DNA of 64,000 bases from positions 62,001-126,000 of the forward strand of contig CAVWCL010000009.1 of assembly GCA_963753485.1 (NCBI GenBank). Direction: 5' to 3'. Below the pieces are notes generated by a model. That model was not told the origin of the DNA, ran no database searches, and saw nothing but the letters and a program-made list of their open reading frames with translations. Made by a program: the position numbers and the translations under genes. Below are positions 1 to 9,146 of the stretch, one piece after another (positions within the stretch are counted from its first letter, which is position 1; each line of letters begins with the position of its first letter). The DNA comes from CAWDLX01 sp963753485. Lineage in GTDB: Bacteria > Actinomycetota > Actinomycetes > Mycobacteriales > Micromonosporaceae.

Positions 1-114
1 TTGCCTTTCGTTCGCGCTGCGGGGCTCGCACCCGCTCGCTCCTCGCGCTCACCGGGCTTGCCTTTCGTTCGCGCTGCGGGGCTCGCACCCGCTCGCTCCT
101 CGCGCTCACCGGTG
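1..114. repeat. Two tandem copies of a 57-bp GC-rich repeat
   Basis: A 57-bp unit begins at 1 and again at 58. It contains the core GCTGCGGGGCTCGCACC followed by GCTCGCTCCTCGCGCTC. The same core recurs as a 59-bp array at 17021-17309, and a degenerate single copy may lie at 24352-24417. This looks like a dispersed, locally amplified intergenic repeat. The left end may continue outside the window. No gene is seen before 280. Confidence 0.8.
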
Positions 115-267
115 CCTGCCGCCGCCGGTTCCCCGTAGCTTCGCCGGTCGGTGTTTCACCAAGAGGCCGGCGGCGGTTTCCGGCTCGTCACCGAATGTTT
201 CGAGGTTGTGACATCCGCGCCGTACTCGGGCCGGAACCATCCGATGGTGCGGTTTGCGGGGCGCCGT

Positions 268-273
268 TAGCAT
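268..273 (+). promoter_or_regulatory. Candidate -10 box of a leaderless promoter for the lipoprotein gene
   Basis: TAGCAT lies six bases before the ATG at 280, so transcription would start at or next to the start codon. The spacing matches TANNNT boxes in front of the genes at 29900, 41080, 45457 and 57622. No convincing -35 element is visible. Confidence 0.4.
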
Positions 274-279
274 GCGGGG

Positions 280-966
280 ATGTCACGACCTCGGGTCCTG
301 CTGGCCGTATTGACCGTCGCCCTACTGGGCCTGGCCGGCTGCCAGCACGAGCCACCGCCGACCGACCTGCCGGCCGGCTCGACCCTGCTGACCCAGTCGG
401 CGACGGCGATGGCCGCCCTTCAGTCGGCCCACATCACCATCGACTCGTCGGGTGACGTCGGCAACATCCCGCTGCGCACTGCCGAGGGCGACCTGACCAG
501 GTCCGGCGACGCCAAGGGCTCGATCAAACTGCTCACCCTCGGGGTGCTGTTGCAGCTGGACTTCGTGGTGGTCGGCGATGACTACTACATCAAGGGTGTC
601 TCTGGCGGGTGGCAGAAGCAGACCGCGGCCGACGTGGCCACGTTCTACGACCCGTCCGCGATCCTCGACCCGACCGGCGGGGTCGCCAAGATCCTCACCA
701 CCGCGACCAACCCGAAGACCGAGGCGGTCGAGTCGGTCAACGGGGTGGACGCGTACCGGGTCGCAGTGACCTTCGACAGCTCGTCGGTGGCGACGGTGGT
801 CCCGGGGGTGCCGCCCGGCATCACCGGCAAGCTCTGGTTGGACAAGAACACCAAGCGCCTGGTCAAGGCGGTACTCGACGTGCCAAGCGCGACCGGCGGT
901 GCCGCCGGCAAGGTCACCATCAACCTGACCGACCTGGACAAGCCGGTGACTGTCAGTGCGCCGTGA
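280..966 (+). CDS. lprG: LppX/LprAFG-family lipoprotein (LprG-like)
   Basis: This is a 228-residue exported lipoprotein. It has an N-terminal signal peptide ending in the lipobox LAGC (Cys21), followed by the single LppX_LprAFG-type domain expected to form a lipid-binding half-barrel. The next gene overlaps it by 11 bases and encodes an MFS exporter. In Mycobacterium the pair lprG and Rv1410c (P55) has the same order and moves triacylglycerol and lipoglycan-type lipids to the outer envelope. By analogy this protein would shuttle lipid outside the membrane, although the lipid in this genus is unknown. The family call is firm. The LprG assignment within the LppX/LprA/LprF/LprG group rests on the operon partner. 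Confidence 0.8.
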   Translation: MSRPRVLLAVLTVALLGLAGCQHEPPPTDLPAGSTLLTQSATAMAALQSAHITIDSSGDVGNIPLRTAEGDLTRSGDAKGSIKLLTLGVLLQLDFVVVGDDYYIKGVSGGWQKQTAADVATFYDPSAILDPTGGVAKILTTATNPKTEAVESVNGVDAYRVAVTFDSSSVATVVPGVPPGITGKLWLDKNTKRLVKAVLDVPSATGGAAGKVTINLTDLDKPVTVSAP

Positions 967-2584
967 GGCCCCCCCGGCCCAATCGGTCCAGTCCGCCCCC
1001 CCTGCCTGGGGCAACACCCAGCTCCGCCGGCGGCGTGGCATCGCGATCGGGGTGGGCGGCGCCGCCGTCCTGCTGGCCGCGCTCGACGCCTACGTGGTCG
1101 TCACAGTCCTGGTCAGCATCGCCACCGACCTGAACCTCGCGGTCAACCATCTCGAGCAGTTCACCCCGATCGTCACCGGCTACCTGCTCGGCTACGTGGC
1201 CGGAATGCCGCTGCTGGGTGGGGTCTCCGACATCTGGGGCCGGCGGCGGGTGATCCAGCTCTGCCTCACCGGCTTCCTGGTCGGCTCGGTGATCACCGCC
1301 ACCGCGACCGCATTGCCGGTCCTGGTCACCGGCCGGGCGCTGCAGGGACTCGCCGGCGGCGCGTTGCTGCCGGTGACCATGGCGCTCGTCGGCGATCTGT
1401 GGGAGGAGCGCCGACGGCCGGTCGTGCTCGGCACCGTTGGCGCCGCGCAGGAGCTCGGCAGCGTGCTCGGACCGCTCTACGGGATCGCGCTCGCAGTGGT
1501 GATCGGCTGGCGGGGCATCTTCTGGGTCAACGTGCCGCTCGCCGCCCTGGCCATCGTGGCGGTCCAGCTCGCCCTGCCCGGACGCCGTGACGAGCCGCGC
1601 TCCGGGCGGCGCCGGGTCGACCTCATCGGCGGCCTGCTGCTCGCCGCCTCCCTCGGCCTGCTCGTCGTCGGCCTCTACAACCCCGAGCCGGAGCGGTCGG
1701 TGCTGCCGACGTGGGGACCGATCTGCGTGGGCGCCGGCGGCGCGGCGCTGCTGCTGTTCCTGCTCTGGGAGACCGTCGCCCGGACCCGGCTGGTCGACCT
1801 CACCGGCGTGCCGAAGCCGCCGTTCTTCGCCACCGTCGTGGCCAGCCTGTTCGCCGGGGCGGCGCTCATGGTGACCCTGGTCGATGTTCAGATCATCGCC
1901 CAGACCCAGCTCGGTCTGGACGCGGCCGGTGGCGCGCTGATCCTGACCCGGTTCCTGGTTGCCCTGCCGGTCGGGGCGATCGTCGGCGGGCTGCTCGCGC
2001 CCCGCCTGGGTGAGCGCCGGGTCGCGGTCGCGGGGTTTGTCCTCGCCGCCGGCGGCTACTGGCTGATCTCCGGTTGGCCGATCAATCCGCTCAACGCCCG
2101 GCACCTGCTCCTCGGCGTCTCGCTGCCCCGGCTCGACACCGACCTGGCGCTGGCCGGCCTGGGTCTTGGTCTGGTCATCGCGCCACTCTCGGCGGCGGTT
2201 CTGCGCATCATGCCGGCCGCCCAACACGGCATCGCCTCGGCGGCCGTGGTGGTGGCCCGCACGATGGGCATGCTCATCGGGGTGGCCGCGCTGACCGCCT
2301 GGGGGCTGCATCGGTTCCAGGAGCTGACCTTCGACCTCAAGCAGCCGCTGCCGGTCGGCGGCATAACCGAGGTGGAGTTCGCCCAGAAGATGGCGATCTA
2401 CCAGAACGCCCTGGCTGAGGCCCTGCACGTCGAGTTCAGCGAAATCTTCGTGATCACGGCGGTGCTCTGCCTCGCCGGCGCCGCCGTCGTGCTGGCCCTG
2501 GCCGGCCGCCGGCGGGACCCGGTCACCGCAGAGCGTTCTCCAGCGCCCCTCGCTCCTGGTCGATCAGGCGCAGGTCCCGCATAG
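956..2584 (+). CDS. MFS exporter of the P55 / DHA2 type
   Basis: This 542-residue integral membrane protein has about 14 hydrophobic segments, as in drug:H+ antiporter family 2. The loop after the second helix carries an MFS motif A-like sequence (GGVSDIWGRRR), and the fifth helix has a motif C-like GSVLGPLYG. The start is GTG inside the end of the lipoprotein gene (11-base overlap), so the two are translationally coupled. The pairing with an LprG-type lipoprotein matches the mycobacterial lprG-P55 operon, which suggests lipid export rather than simple drug efflux. The 3' end overlaps the convergent phosphotransferase gene by 62 bases. Confidence 0.85.
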   Translation: MRREAPPAQSVQSAPPAWGNTQLRRRRGIAIGVGGAAVLLAALDAYVVVTVLVSIATDLNLAVNHLEQFTPIVTGYLLGYVAGMPLLGGVSDIWGRRRVIQLCLTGFLVGSVITATATALPVLVTGRALQGLAGGALLPVTMALVGDLWEERRRPVVLGTVGAAQELGSVLGPLYGIALAVVIGWRGIFWVNVPLAALAIVAVQLALPGRRDEPRSGRRRVDLIGGLLLAASLGLLVVGLYNPEPERSVLPTWGPICVGAGGAALLLFLLWETVARTRLVDLTGVPKPPFFATVVASLFAGAALMVTLVDVQIIAQTQLGLDAAGGALILTRFLVALPVGAIVGGLLAPRLGERRVAVAGFVLAAGGYWLISGWPINPLNARHLLLGVSLPRLDTDLALAGLGLGLVIAPLSAAVLRIMPAAQHGIASAAVVVARTMGMLIGVAALTAWGLHRFQELTFDLKQPLPVGGITEVEFAQKMAIYQNALAEALHVEFSEIFVITAVLCLAGAAVVLALAGRRRDPVTAERSPAPLAPGRSGAGPA

Positions 2585-3353
2585 GTCGCCGCAGATGTCC
2601 CTTGTGGACGATGCGGACGAAGGCCGGCTCGCCGGCCGCGGCCATCCGCCGGATGCCCTCCACATGATCGACGATACGAGCCCGGATCGTGCCGACCAGC
2701 CGATGGCGGTCGCGCGGGATCAGGCCGTACGCGTCGGCGAAGAGCCGGAGCCGCCGGGGCCGGTCCGGGTTGTGCCAGCCCAGCGTGACCGAGTCGCGGT
2801 CGGAGAAGATCGGCACCCAGGTCCAGGCCGCATACGCGACGTCATAGATCCGGGCGCCCGGCGAGGAGAGGTCGAAGTCGATGAGGGCCAGCGTGTCGTC
2901 CGGCCGCCAGATCACGTTGTGCGGGGCGGCGTCGTGGTGGCAGATCACCTCGGTGCCGGGCGGCGGTGGCCCGAACGAGCGCCAGACCGCGCCGGAGATC
3001 GGGCGGAACCCGTACTGCGCGTCGTGGTAGCGGCGCAGCATCGTGCCCACCGCGAGCAGAGCGTCGTCGGTGACCCAGTGCGGCGCAAGTGGGTACGCCC
3101 CGCACTCGCCCTCCAGGTACGAGAGCACCTCACGGCCGCGTTCGTCGATGCCGAGCGCCCGCGGCGCGCCGGTGAAGCCGACCAGTTCCAGGTGGCGCAG
3201 CAAGGAGTGGACCGCCGGGGTCCACGGGCCGGCGCTACGCCGAACCGTGTCGCCCACGCGGACCACCGTGCTGGTGTTCCCGCCGATGAGCGGGATCTCC
3301 TGCTGCTGCACCACGCCAGCGGATGCCCTTCCTGCCCGACCGAAGCCACCCAT
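2523..3353 (-). CDS. Aminoglycoside phosphotransferase (APH)-family kinase
   Basis: This 276-residue protein has the APH/choline kinase fold. It contains the catalytic-loop block CHHDAAPHNVIW (catalytic Asp with the downstream Asn) and the metal-binding block LIDFDLSSPG. The family phosphorylates small hydroxyl compounds (aminoglycosides, choline, homoserine, sugars), and nothing here identifies the substrate or shows antibiotic resistance. A GTG at 3314 is an alternative start and would remove a Gly/Arg-rich N-terminus. The gene converges on the MFS gene with a 62-base overlap, so each 3' end is antisense to the other. Confidence 0.75.
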   Translation of the reverse strand: MGGFGRAGRASAGVVQQQEIPLIGGNTSTVVRVGDTVRRSAGPWTPAVHSLLRHLELVGFTGAPRALGIDERGREVLSYLEGECGAYPLAPHWVTDDALLAVGTMLRRYHDAQYGFRPISGAVWRSFGPPPPGTEVICHHDAAPHNVIWRPDDTLALIDFDLSSPGARIYDVAYAAWTWVPIFSDRDSVTLGWHNPDRPRRLRLFADAYGLIPRDRHRLVGTIRARIVDHVEGIRRMAAAGEPAFVRIVHKGHLRRPMRDLRLIDQERGALENALR

Positions 3354-3487
3354 TCGTGCCTGATCGCCCAGGCCCGCCCTAAACCCCGCCCAATCTAGTC
3401 CCGCTACCCCAAGTGCCCGCCAAATCTAGTCCGGCACCGCAACCCGTACCGGTTACGACTCGCCACGCCTTGATTACCCAGGATGGC
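3354..3487. other. Short intergenic stretch with a CTAG-containing direct repeat
   Basis: This 134-base gap between the APH start and the ftsY stop holds two close copies of AATCTAGTCC (near 3393 and 3424). It would contain the promoter of the APH gene, but no clear promoter or terminator hairpin is visible. Confidence 0.4.
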
Positions 3488-4678
3488 TCATTCGTCACCC
3501 AGCAGGGCGTCCACGAAAGCCGCCGGCTCGAACGGCGCCAGATCATCGGGACCTTCGCCCAGCCCGACCAGCTTCACCGGGATCCCCAGCCGGCGCTGCA
3601 CCGCGATGACAATGCCCCCCTTGGCGGTGCCGTCGAGCTTGGTCAGCACCACCCCCGACACGTCGACCACCTCAGTGAAGACCCGGGCCTGCTCCAGTCC
3701 GTTCTGCCCGGTGGTCGCGTCCAGCACCAGCAGGGTCTCGTCGACCGGTCCATGCCGCTCGAGCACCCGCTTCACCTTGGCCAACTCGTCCATCAGGCCG
3801 ACCTTGTTCTGCAGCCGTCCGGCCGTATCCACCACGACCGCGTCCCGGGCGGTCTCGATCCCGCGCTTGACCGCGTCGAAGGCGACCGCGGCCGGGTCGG
3901 CGCCCTCGGCGCCCCGAACAACCTCCGCGCCGACCCGCTCCGCCCAGGTGGTGAGCTGTTCGGCCGCGGCGGCCCGGAAGGTGTCGGCCGCGCCGAGCAC
4001 CACGCTGTGCCCGTCGGCGACCAGGACCCTGGCGATCTTGCCGCAGGTGGTGGTCTTGCCCGATCCGTTGACCCCCACGACCAGGACCACGGCCGGCGTA
4101 CCGCCGTGGGGGGTGGCCCGCACCGTGCGGTCGGCCGCCGGGTCGAGCGCCTGCACCAGCTCCTGGCCGACCATCGCGCGCAGGTCGGCCGCGGTGCTGG
4201 TGCCCAGCACCCGGGCGCGCTCACGCAGCCGGCCGACGATGTCATGAGTCGCCTCGATGCCTACGTCCGCTGTGATCAGGGTCTCCTCGATCTCGTCCCA
4301 GGTCTCGTCGTCGAGCTTGTCCCGCGCAAGCAGGGCGAGCAGGCCGCGGCCGAGCAGACTCTGCGACCGCGACAGGCGCGCTCGTAGCCGCACCAGCCGG
4401 CCCGCGGTCGGCTCCGGCGCCTCCAGTGGCGCTGGCACCGCCTCCACCGGCGGCGCCGCGGCCGGGCCCGTCTCGACCGGGGCCGTCTCGACCGGCGCCG
4501 TCTCGACCGGGGCCGTCTCGACGGTCCCGACCGGCGGCGCGAGCGTGGCGGTCTCCGCCGGCGGGCGCGGCTGCGGCGGGCGGCGGCGGGTGCCGCGTCG
4601 CAGCACCGGCACCAGTCCAAGCCCGAGCAGGAAGATGAGTGCGAGCAGGGACCAGCCGATGACGGCGGAGGTGTCCAT
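3488..4678 (-). CDS. ftsY: Signal recognition particle receptor FtsY
   Basis: FtsY is the SRP-receptor GTPase that docks ribosome-SRP complexes at the membrane for co-translational insertion. The 396-residue protein starts with a membrane segment (about residues 5-25), typical of actinobacterial FtsY. A Pro/Glu/Ala-rich linker then contains VETAP repeated in tandem (residues 53-70, 15-base units in the DNA). The NG domain shows the P-loop GVNGSGKTTT (about 202-211), DTFRAAAAEQL, DTAGRLQN and TKLDGTAKGG. The ATG at 4678 was chosen over an upstream start because AGGA lies at the right distance and the protein then begins with its membrane anchor. It lies 84 bases downstream of smc and is probably co-transcribed. 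Confidence 0.97.
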   Translation of the reverse strand: MDTSAVIGWSLLALIFLLGLGLVPVLRRGTRRRPPQPRPPAETATLAPPVGTVETAPVETAPVETAPVETGPAAAPPVEAVPAPLEAPEPTAGRLVRLRARLSRSQSLLGRGLLALLARDKLDDETWDEIEETLITADVGIEATHDIVGRLRERARVLGTSTAADLRAMVGQELVQALDPAADRTVRATPHGGTPAVVLVVGVNGSGKTTTCGKIARVLVADGHSVVLGAADTFRAAAAEQLTTWAERVGAEVVRGAEGADPAAVAFDAVKRGIETARDAVVVDTAGRLQNKVGLMDELAKVKRVLERHGPVDETLLVLDATTGQNGLEQARVFTEVVDVSGVVLTKLDGTAKGGIVIAVQRRLGIPVKLVGLGEGPDDLAPFEPAAFVDALLGDE

Positions 4679-4762
4679 GCTCAGAATCCTGTCAGACCCT
4701 CGCCGGGTTGGCCGTCGCACCGGCGGGAGCCGCCCCGGGCGCCGCGACCGGCGGGCACAGGC

Positions 4763-7700
4763 TCAGGCGGCCGCCTCCACATCGCGCAGACGCTGGCTGA
4801 TCACCTGGCTGATGCCGGCGCGCATGGCGACGCCGTACAAGGCATCGGCGATCTCCATGGTGCGCTTCTGGTGGGTGATGACGATGAGCTGGCTCTTCTC
4901 CCGCAGCTGTTCGAGCAGGGCCAGCAGGCGGCCGAGATTGACGTCGTCGAGCGCGGCCTCGACCTCGTCGAGGATGTAGAACGGGCTCGGCCGGGCCCGG
5001 AAGATGGCGCAGAGCAGGGCGACCGCGGTCAGCGACCGCTCTCCCCCGGAGAGCAGCGAGAGGCGCTTGATCTTCTTGCCGGGCGGCCGGGCCTCCACCT
5101 CGATCCCGGTGGTCAGCAGGTCCTCGGGGTCGGTGAGCACCAGCCGACCCTCCCCGCCCGGGAAGAGCACGGCGAAGACCTGCTCGAACTCGCGGGCGGT
5201 GTCCTCGAAGGCGGAGGCGAACACCTCCACGATCCGGTCATCGACGTCCTTGACCACCGTGAGCAGGTCGCGACGGGTGGCCTTCACGTCCTCCAGCTGG
5301 TCGGAGAGGAACTTGAACCGCTCCTCCATCGCGGCGAACTCCTCCAGCGCCAGCGGGTTGACCTTGCCCAGCAGCGCAAGCTCCCGCTCGGCCTTCGCCG
5401 CCCGCCGCTCCTGCGCGGCCCGCTCGTACGGCACCGGCTCGGGCGGTTGCCGGCCCTCGGCCTCGGCGGTGGCCAGCTCCGGGGCGGTCGGCGGCACCGG
5501 CAGCTGCGGCCCGTACTCGCCGATGAGCGTGTCGGCGTCGATGCCGTACTCCTCGATCGCCTTCGACTCCAGCTGCTCCACCCGCATCCGCTGCTCGGCG
5601 CGGGCCACCTCGTCGCGGTGAACCTCGGAGGTGAGGCGCTCCAGCTCGGCGCTGATCTGCTTGGCCTGTGTGCGCGCGCCGGCGAGGTCCGACTCGCGCC
5701 CCGCTCGGGCGTCGAGGATGGCGTCGCGCTGGGCGCCCGCGGCCGCCAGTGCCCCGGCCGCCTGCGCCAGCGCAGTCTCCGCGCCCGAGACGACGACCTG
5801 GGCGACGAACGCACCGCGGGCTCGGGCAGCCCGGCGTAGCTCGGCCCGGGCCCGCGCCTCCCGTTCGGCGGTGGCTTGCCGAGCGAGCGCGTCGGCCCGG
5901 CCAGCCAACGCGCCCACCCGCTCCTCGGCCGTGCGTACGGCGAGGCGTACCTCGATCTCGTGCTGGCGGGCCGCCGGCACCGCCACCGCGAGCTCGTCCC
6001 GCTCATTCGTGGGCGGCTCGGTGTCGACCGGCGTGGCCTGGGCGTTGCGCAGCCGCTCCTCCAGGTCGGTGAGCCCGCTGACATCGCGGTCCCGGGCCTG
6101 CTCCGCCTTGATCCGGTTCTGCGCGATGCGGTCGGCTTCGGCGCCGGCGGAGCGGGCCGCCGCGCCGAATTCGGCCAGCTGGCGGGCGGCGGCGTGGCGC
6201 CGGTTGTCGGCCTCGCCGCGGGCGGCCGAGGCGCGGGCGACGTCCTCGTCGGCAGCCGCCTGTTCGGCCCGTACCCGCTCGATGGTGACCCGCAGCGCCG
6301 CCACCTCGGCCTCGGACTCGGCCTGGTGGGCCCGGGCCTCCTCGACCGCGGCCTGGATCTCGATGAAGCTCTGCGGTTTCGCCGACCCGCCCACCGCGGC
6401 ATAGGCGCCCAGAAGATCGCCCTCCGGCGTCACGGTACGCAGCTCGGGTGCGTAGGAGACGATCGTCCGCGCGGTGCCCAGCTCGGGGGCGAAGACGACG
6501 TCGGCCAGCAGCCGGACCACCGCCGGGCGCAGATCGGCCGGCGAGCCCACGACGTCCAACGCCCAGCGCGCACCCTCAGGCAGGGCCGGGCGGTCGCCCT
6601 TGACCGGCATGTCCTGCCCGCCGATGAGCAACGCGGCCCGGCCGGAGTCCTCGCGCTTGAGCAGCGCGATGGCGGCCTGTGCCCCCTCCACATCGCTGAC
6701 CGCGACGGCGTCGGCCAGGGTGCCGAGCGCCGCCGCCAGCGCCGCCTCGTAGCCGGGCTCGACCGTGAGCAGCGCCGCGACGCTGCCGAGCAGGCCGGGG
6801 ATCCGGTCGGCCCGGGCCAGTAACGCGCCGGCGCCGTCCTTGCGGCGCAGCCCGATCGCCAGCGCCTCGCCCCGGGCCCGCCACTGGGTGGCCTCCCGCT
6901 CGGCGGTCCGCTCGGCGTCGACGTGCTCGACAAGTCGGCTGGCGATCGCCGCCGCCGCGGTCGCCGCGGCGGCGTGCACATCGTCCAGTTCCGCGGTGCC
7001 GCGGTCGGCCTCCGACGCCCTGTCGGCGGCCGACTGGTAGGCCTCCTGCGCGGCCACCGCCCGAGCCTGGGCCTCCACAAAGGACGTATCCAGGCGGGCG
7101 ATCTCGTCGGCCGCCGCCAACGAGCGCGTGCGCACCGCGTTGACCTGGCCGATGAGCTTGGCCAGGCCTTCCCGGCGATCCGCGATCGCCCTCACGGCCG
7201 CGACCAGTGCCCGTTCGGCATCGGAGAGCCGGCGCTCCATCTGCTGGCGACTCTCCACCGCCAGGTTGAGCCGCGTCTGATCCTCGGCGAGCGCCGCGCA
7301 CAGCTCCCGTTCCTGCTCGCGCAGCTCCTCCGCCTCCGCGGCCAGCTCCTCCGGATCACGACCAGGACGCTCGTCCTCAACCTCGGTGGTGAGGTTCCGC
7401 CAGCGCTCGACAGCCAGCTGATGGGTGGCGCGCAGCCGTTCCTGCAGGGTCGACAGCTGCAGGAACGTCTCCTGGGCCTGGGCCAGCACCGGGGCGTCGT
7501 GGGCCAGCGCCGCCTCCAGCTGGGCCAGCCTTTCCTGCACCGCCTCGTAGGTCTGCTCGACTTCTTCCCGGCGCCGCCGCAGCGCGGTCTCGTCGGCGAT
7601 CTCACGGTCGAGCGTGAGGCGCACCTCGGCGAGATCATCGGCGAGCAGTCGGATCTTCGCATCACGCAGGTCGGCCTGGATCCCCGCGGCCCGCCGGGCT

Positions 7701-8332
7701 ACCTCGGCCTGGCGGCCGAGCGGCTTGAGCTGGCGACGCAGCTCCGCCGTCAGGTCGGTGAGCCGGTTCAGGTTGACCTGCATCGACTCCAGCTTTCGCA
7801 GCGCCTTCTCCTTGCGCTTGCGATGCTTGAGTACGCCGGCCGCCTCCTCGATGAAGGCTCGCCGGTCCTCCGGCTTGGCGTGCAGCACGGTGTCCAGCTG
7901 TCCTTGGCCCACAATCACGTGCATCTCCCGGCCGATGCCCGAGTCGGAGAGCAGTTCCTGGATGTCGAGCAGCCGGCAGCCATCGCCGTTGATCTCGTAC
8001 TCGCTCTCCCCCGACCGGAACATCCGGCGGGTGATCGACACCTCGCTGTACTCGATGGGCAGCGCGCCGTCGCTGTTGTCGACGGTGAGCGTCACCTCGG
8101 CCCGGCCGAGCGGGGCCCGGCCGGAGGTCCCGGCGAAGATGACGTCCTCCATCTTGCCGCCGCGCAGCGCCTTCGCGCCCTGCTCACCGAGAACCCAGGC
8201 GATGGCGTCCACGACGTTGGACTTGCCGGAGCCGTTCGGGCCGACCACGCAGGTGATGCCGGGCTCCAGCCGCAACGTCGTGGCGGACGCGAAGGACTTG
8301 AATCCTTTGACCGTCAGGCTCTTGAGATGCAC
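4763..8332 (-). CDS. smc: Chromosome segregation protein SMC
   Basis: SMC is the ATPase of the condensin-like SMC-ScpAB complex that compacts and aligns chromosome arms. The 1189-residue protein has Walker A GPNGSGKSN at residues 31-39, a long N-terminal coiled coil, a hinge around residues 500-650, a second coiled coil, and a C-terminal head with LSGGERSLTA and Walker B/D-loop YILDEVEAALDD. The GTG at 8332 gives the usual N-terminus (HLKSLTVKGFKSF) and has GGAG upstream, so the longer reading to 8386 is not needed. ftsY follows in the same direction. The smc-ftsY order is conserved across actinobacteria. Confidence 0.97.
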   Translation of the reverse strand: MHLKSLTVKGFKSFASATTLRLEPGITCVVGPNGSGKSNVVDAIAWVLGEQGAKALRGGKMEDVIFAGTSGRAPLGRAEVTLTVDNSDGALPIEYSEVSITRRMFRSGESEYEINGDGCRLLDIQELLSDSGIGREMHVIVGQGQLDTVLHAKPEDRRAFIEEAAGVLKHRKRKEKALRKLESMQVNLNRLTDLTAELRRQLKPLGRQAEVARRAAGIQADLRDAKIRLLADDLAEVRLTLDREIADETALRRRREEVEQTYEAVQERLAQLEAALAHDAPVLAQAQETFLQLSTLQERLRATHQLAVERWRNLTTEVEDERPGRDPEELAAEAEELREQERELCAALAEDQTRLNLAVESRQQMERRLSDAERALVAAVRAIADRREGLAKLIGQVNAVRTRSLAAADEIARLDTSFVEAQARAVAAQEAYQSAADRASEADRGTAELDDVHAAAATAAAAIASRLVEHVDAERTAEREATQWRARGEALAIGLRRKDGAGALLARADRIPGLLGSVAALLTVEPGYEAALAAALGTLADAVAVSDVEGAQAAIALLKREDSGRAALLIGGQDMPVKGDRPALPEGARWALDVVGSPADLRPAVVRLLADVVFAPELGTARTIVSYAPELRTVTPEGDLLGAYAAVGGSAKPQSFIEIQAAVEEARAHQAESEAEVAALRVTIERVRAEQAAADEDVARASAARGEADNRRHAAARQLAEFGAAARSAGAEADRIAQNRIKAEQARDRDVSGLTDLEERLRNAQATPVDTEPPTNERDELAVAVPAARQHEIEVRLAVRTAEERVGALAGRADALARQATAEREARARAELRRAARARGAFVAQVVVSGAETALAQAAGALAAAGAQRDAILDARAGRESDLAGARTQAKQISAELERLTSEVHRDEVARAEQRMRVEQLESKAIEEYGIDADTLIGEYGPQLPVPPTAPELATAEAEGRQPPEPVPYERAAQERRAAKAERELALLGKVNPLALEEFAAMEERFKFLSDQLEDVKATRRDLLTVVKDVDDRIVEVFASAFEDTAREFEQVFAVLFPGGEGRLVLTDPEDLLTTGIEVEARPPGKKIKRLSLLSGGERSLTAVALLCAIFRARPSPFYILDEVEAALDDVNLGRLLALLEQLREKSQLIVITHQKRTMEIADALYGVAMRAGISQVISQRLRDVEAAA

Positions 8333-8517
8333 GGGTCTCCGGGGTGTCGTTCGGGCCGCGGAGTCAGGGGCGACGCACGGGTCCACGGCGGACGCGGGAG
8401 GGGTGTCCTGGTCGCAGGCTACCTCTCAGGACCCGCCCGTCCCGGCAGCGACGCGGCGGCCGCCGGGCCGAAATTTCCCTGCTGCCACGAGTGTCTGGGG
8501 CCGGCGATCAGAGCACA

Positions 8518-8546
8518 GAAAAGCGCGCCGACGGTTGTCGGCGCGC
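8518..8546 (-). terminator. Intrinsic terminator after the small coiled-coil gene
   Basis: On the minus strand a perfect 10-bp stem (GCGCGCCGAC / GTCGGCGCGC, loop AACC) is followed by TTTTC. It lies just after the stop of the 64-residue gene and before smc, so it should end the small-gene transcript. Confidence 0.75.
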
Positions 8547-8590
8547 GGTGTGTGTCCTGCGTGTCGGAGTGGGTTCCGACCGGCTCGCGC

Positions 8591-8785
8591 TTAGGCGAGC
8601 GCCGGCTCCGCAATACGGAGCAGCTCATCGGAGTTCGCGACATCCGCGACCAAACGGTCGTTCTCCGCGCGGAGTCGCATCACTTCGATCTCCAGATCCC
8701 GTACCCGGGCACGCAGCCGGGTGACCTCGTCGAGCATGCGCCGATCGGGCGCACTGCCCACGTGGCCGTAGAGGGCCTTCGCCAT
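8591..8785 (-). CDS. Small conserved actinobacterial coiled-coil protein
   Basis: A 64-residue acidic protein whose middle and C-terminal parts are a heptad-rich coiled coil (LDEVTRLRARVRDLEIEVMR), after a short basic-aromatic start (MAKALYGHVG). A strong ribosome-binding site AGGAG precedes the ATG, and an intrinsic terminator follows the stop, so it is a monocistronic gene. I believe similar short proteins occur near smc in other actinobacteria, but I know no assigned function. A structural or DNA-associated adaptor role is possible, without direct evidence. Confidence 0.8.
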   Translation of the reverse strand: MAKALYGHVGSAPDRRMLDEVTRLRARVRDLEIEVMRLRAENDRLVADVANSDELLRIAEPALA

Positions 8786-9146
8786 ATCATCTCCTTGTCA
8801 GCGCCGCCGGGTCTGCCGGTCGACGCGCGCCCTAATGTCGCAGCTGCTGCACGGGTCTGCTGGTAAGACACGCCCAAACAGGACGAGTCAGCAGTCATTC
8901 GCCGAACCGTGGACACGGCAGAGCACGAACTGGCGACCCGACTATTTTCCGCCCGTCGTCGAGCAACGTCAAGCGACCAAGCCATACACGCTCGCTCTCG
9001 CGGCATTTAATGGTTTTTGTGCAGGATATCAGGCCGGCCGGAGGGCTGGCCGGGCACCCAGACATGATCAGGTGTATCGATCTGTCGCCAACCCGACATG
9101 CCGGTCGGAACGGACTGCGCTCACTCGTTGGCGGTACGTGACATCG
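8786..9146. other. Relatively AT-rich divergent intergenic region
   Basis: These 361 bases separate two divergent genes and are clearly less GC-rich than their surroundings (for example around 8938-9020, with TTTAATGGTTTTT near 9006). They should contain promoters for both genes. A reading frame continuous with the plus-strand gene runs back to 8835, but its composition is unlike coding DNA here and it was not used. TACGTG lies six bases before the ATG at 9147, close to the leaderless pattern but without the final T. Confidence 0.5.

Noticed and set aside
953..2428. A 491-residue minus-strand reading frame opposite the MFS gene
   Set aside because: It is an antisense shadow created by high GC. 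The plus frame has membrane helices and family motifs; the minus product is a low-complexity Arg/Gly/His/Asp-rich sequence.
8835..9146. Upstream extension of the spherulin-like ORF
   Set aside because: The composition is AT-richer and unlike coding sequence here, and the product has no family similarity. It is treated as promoter region.
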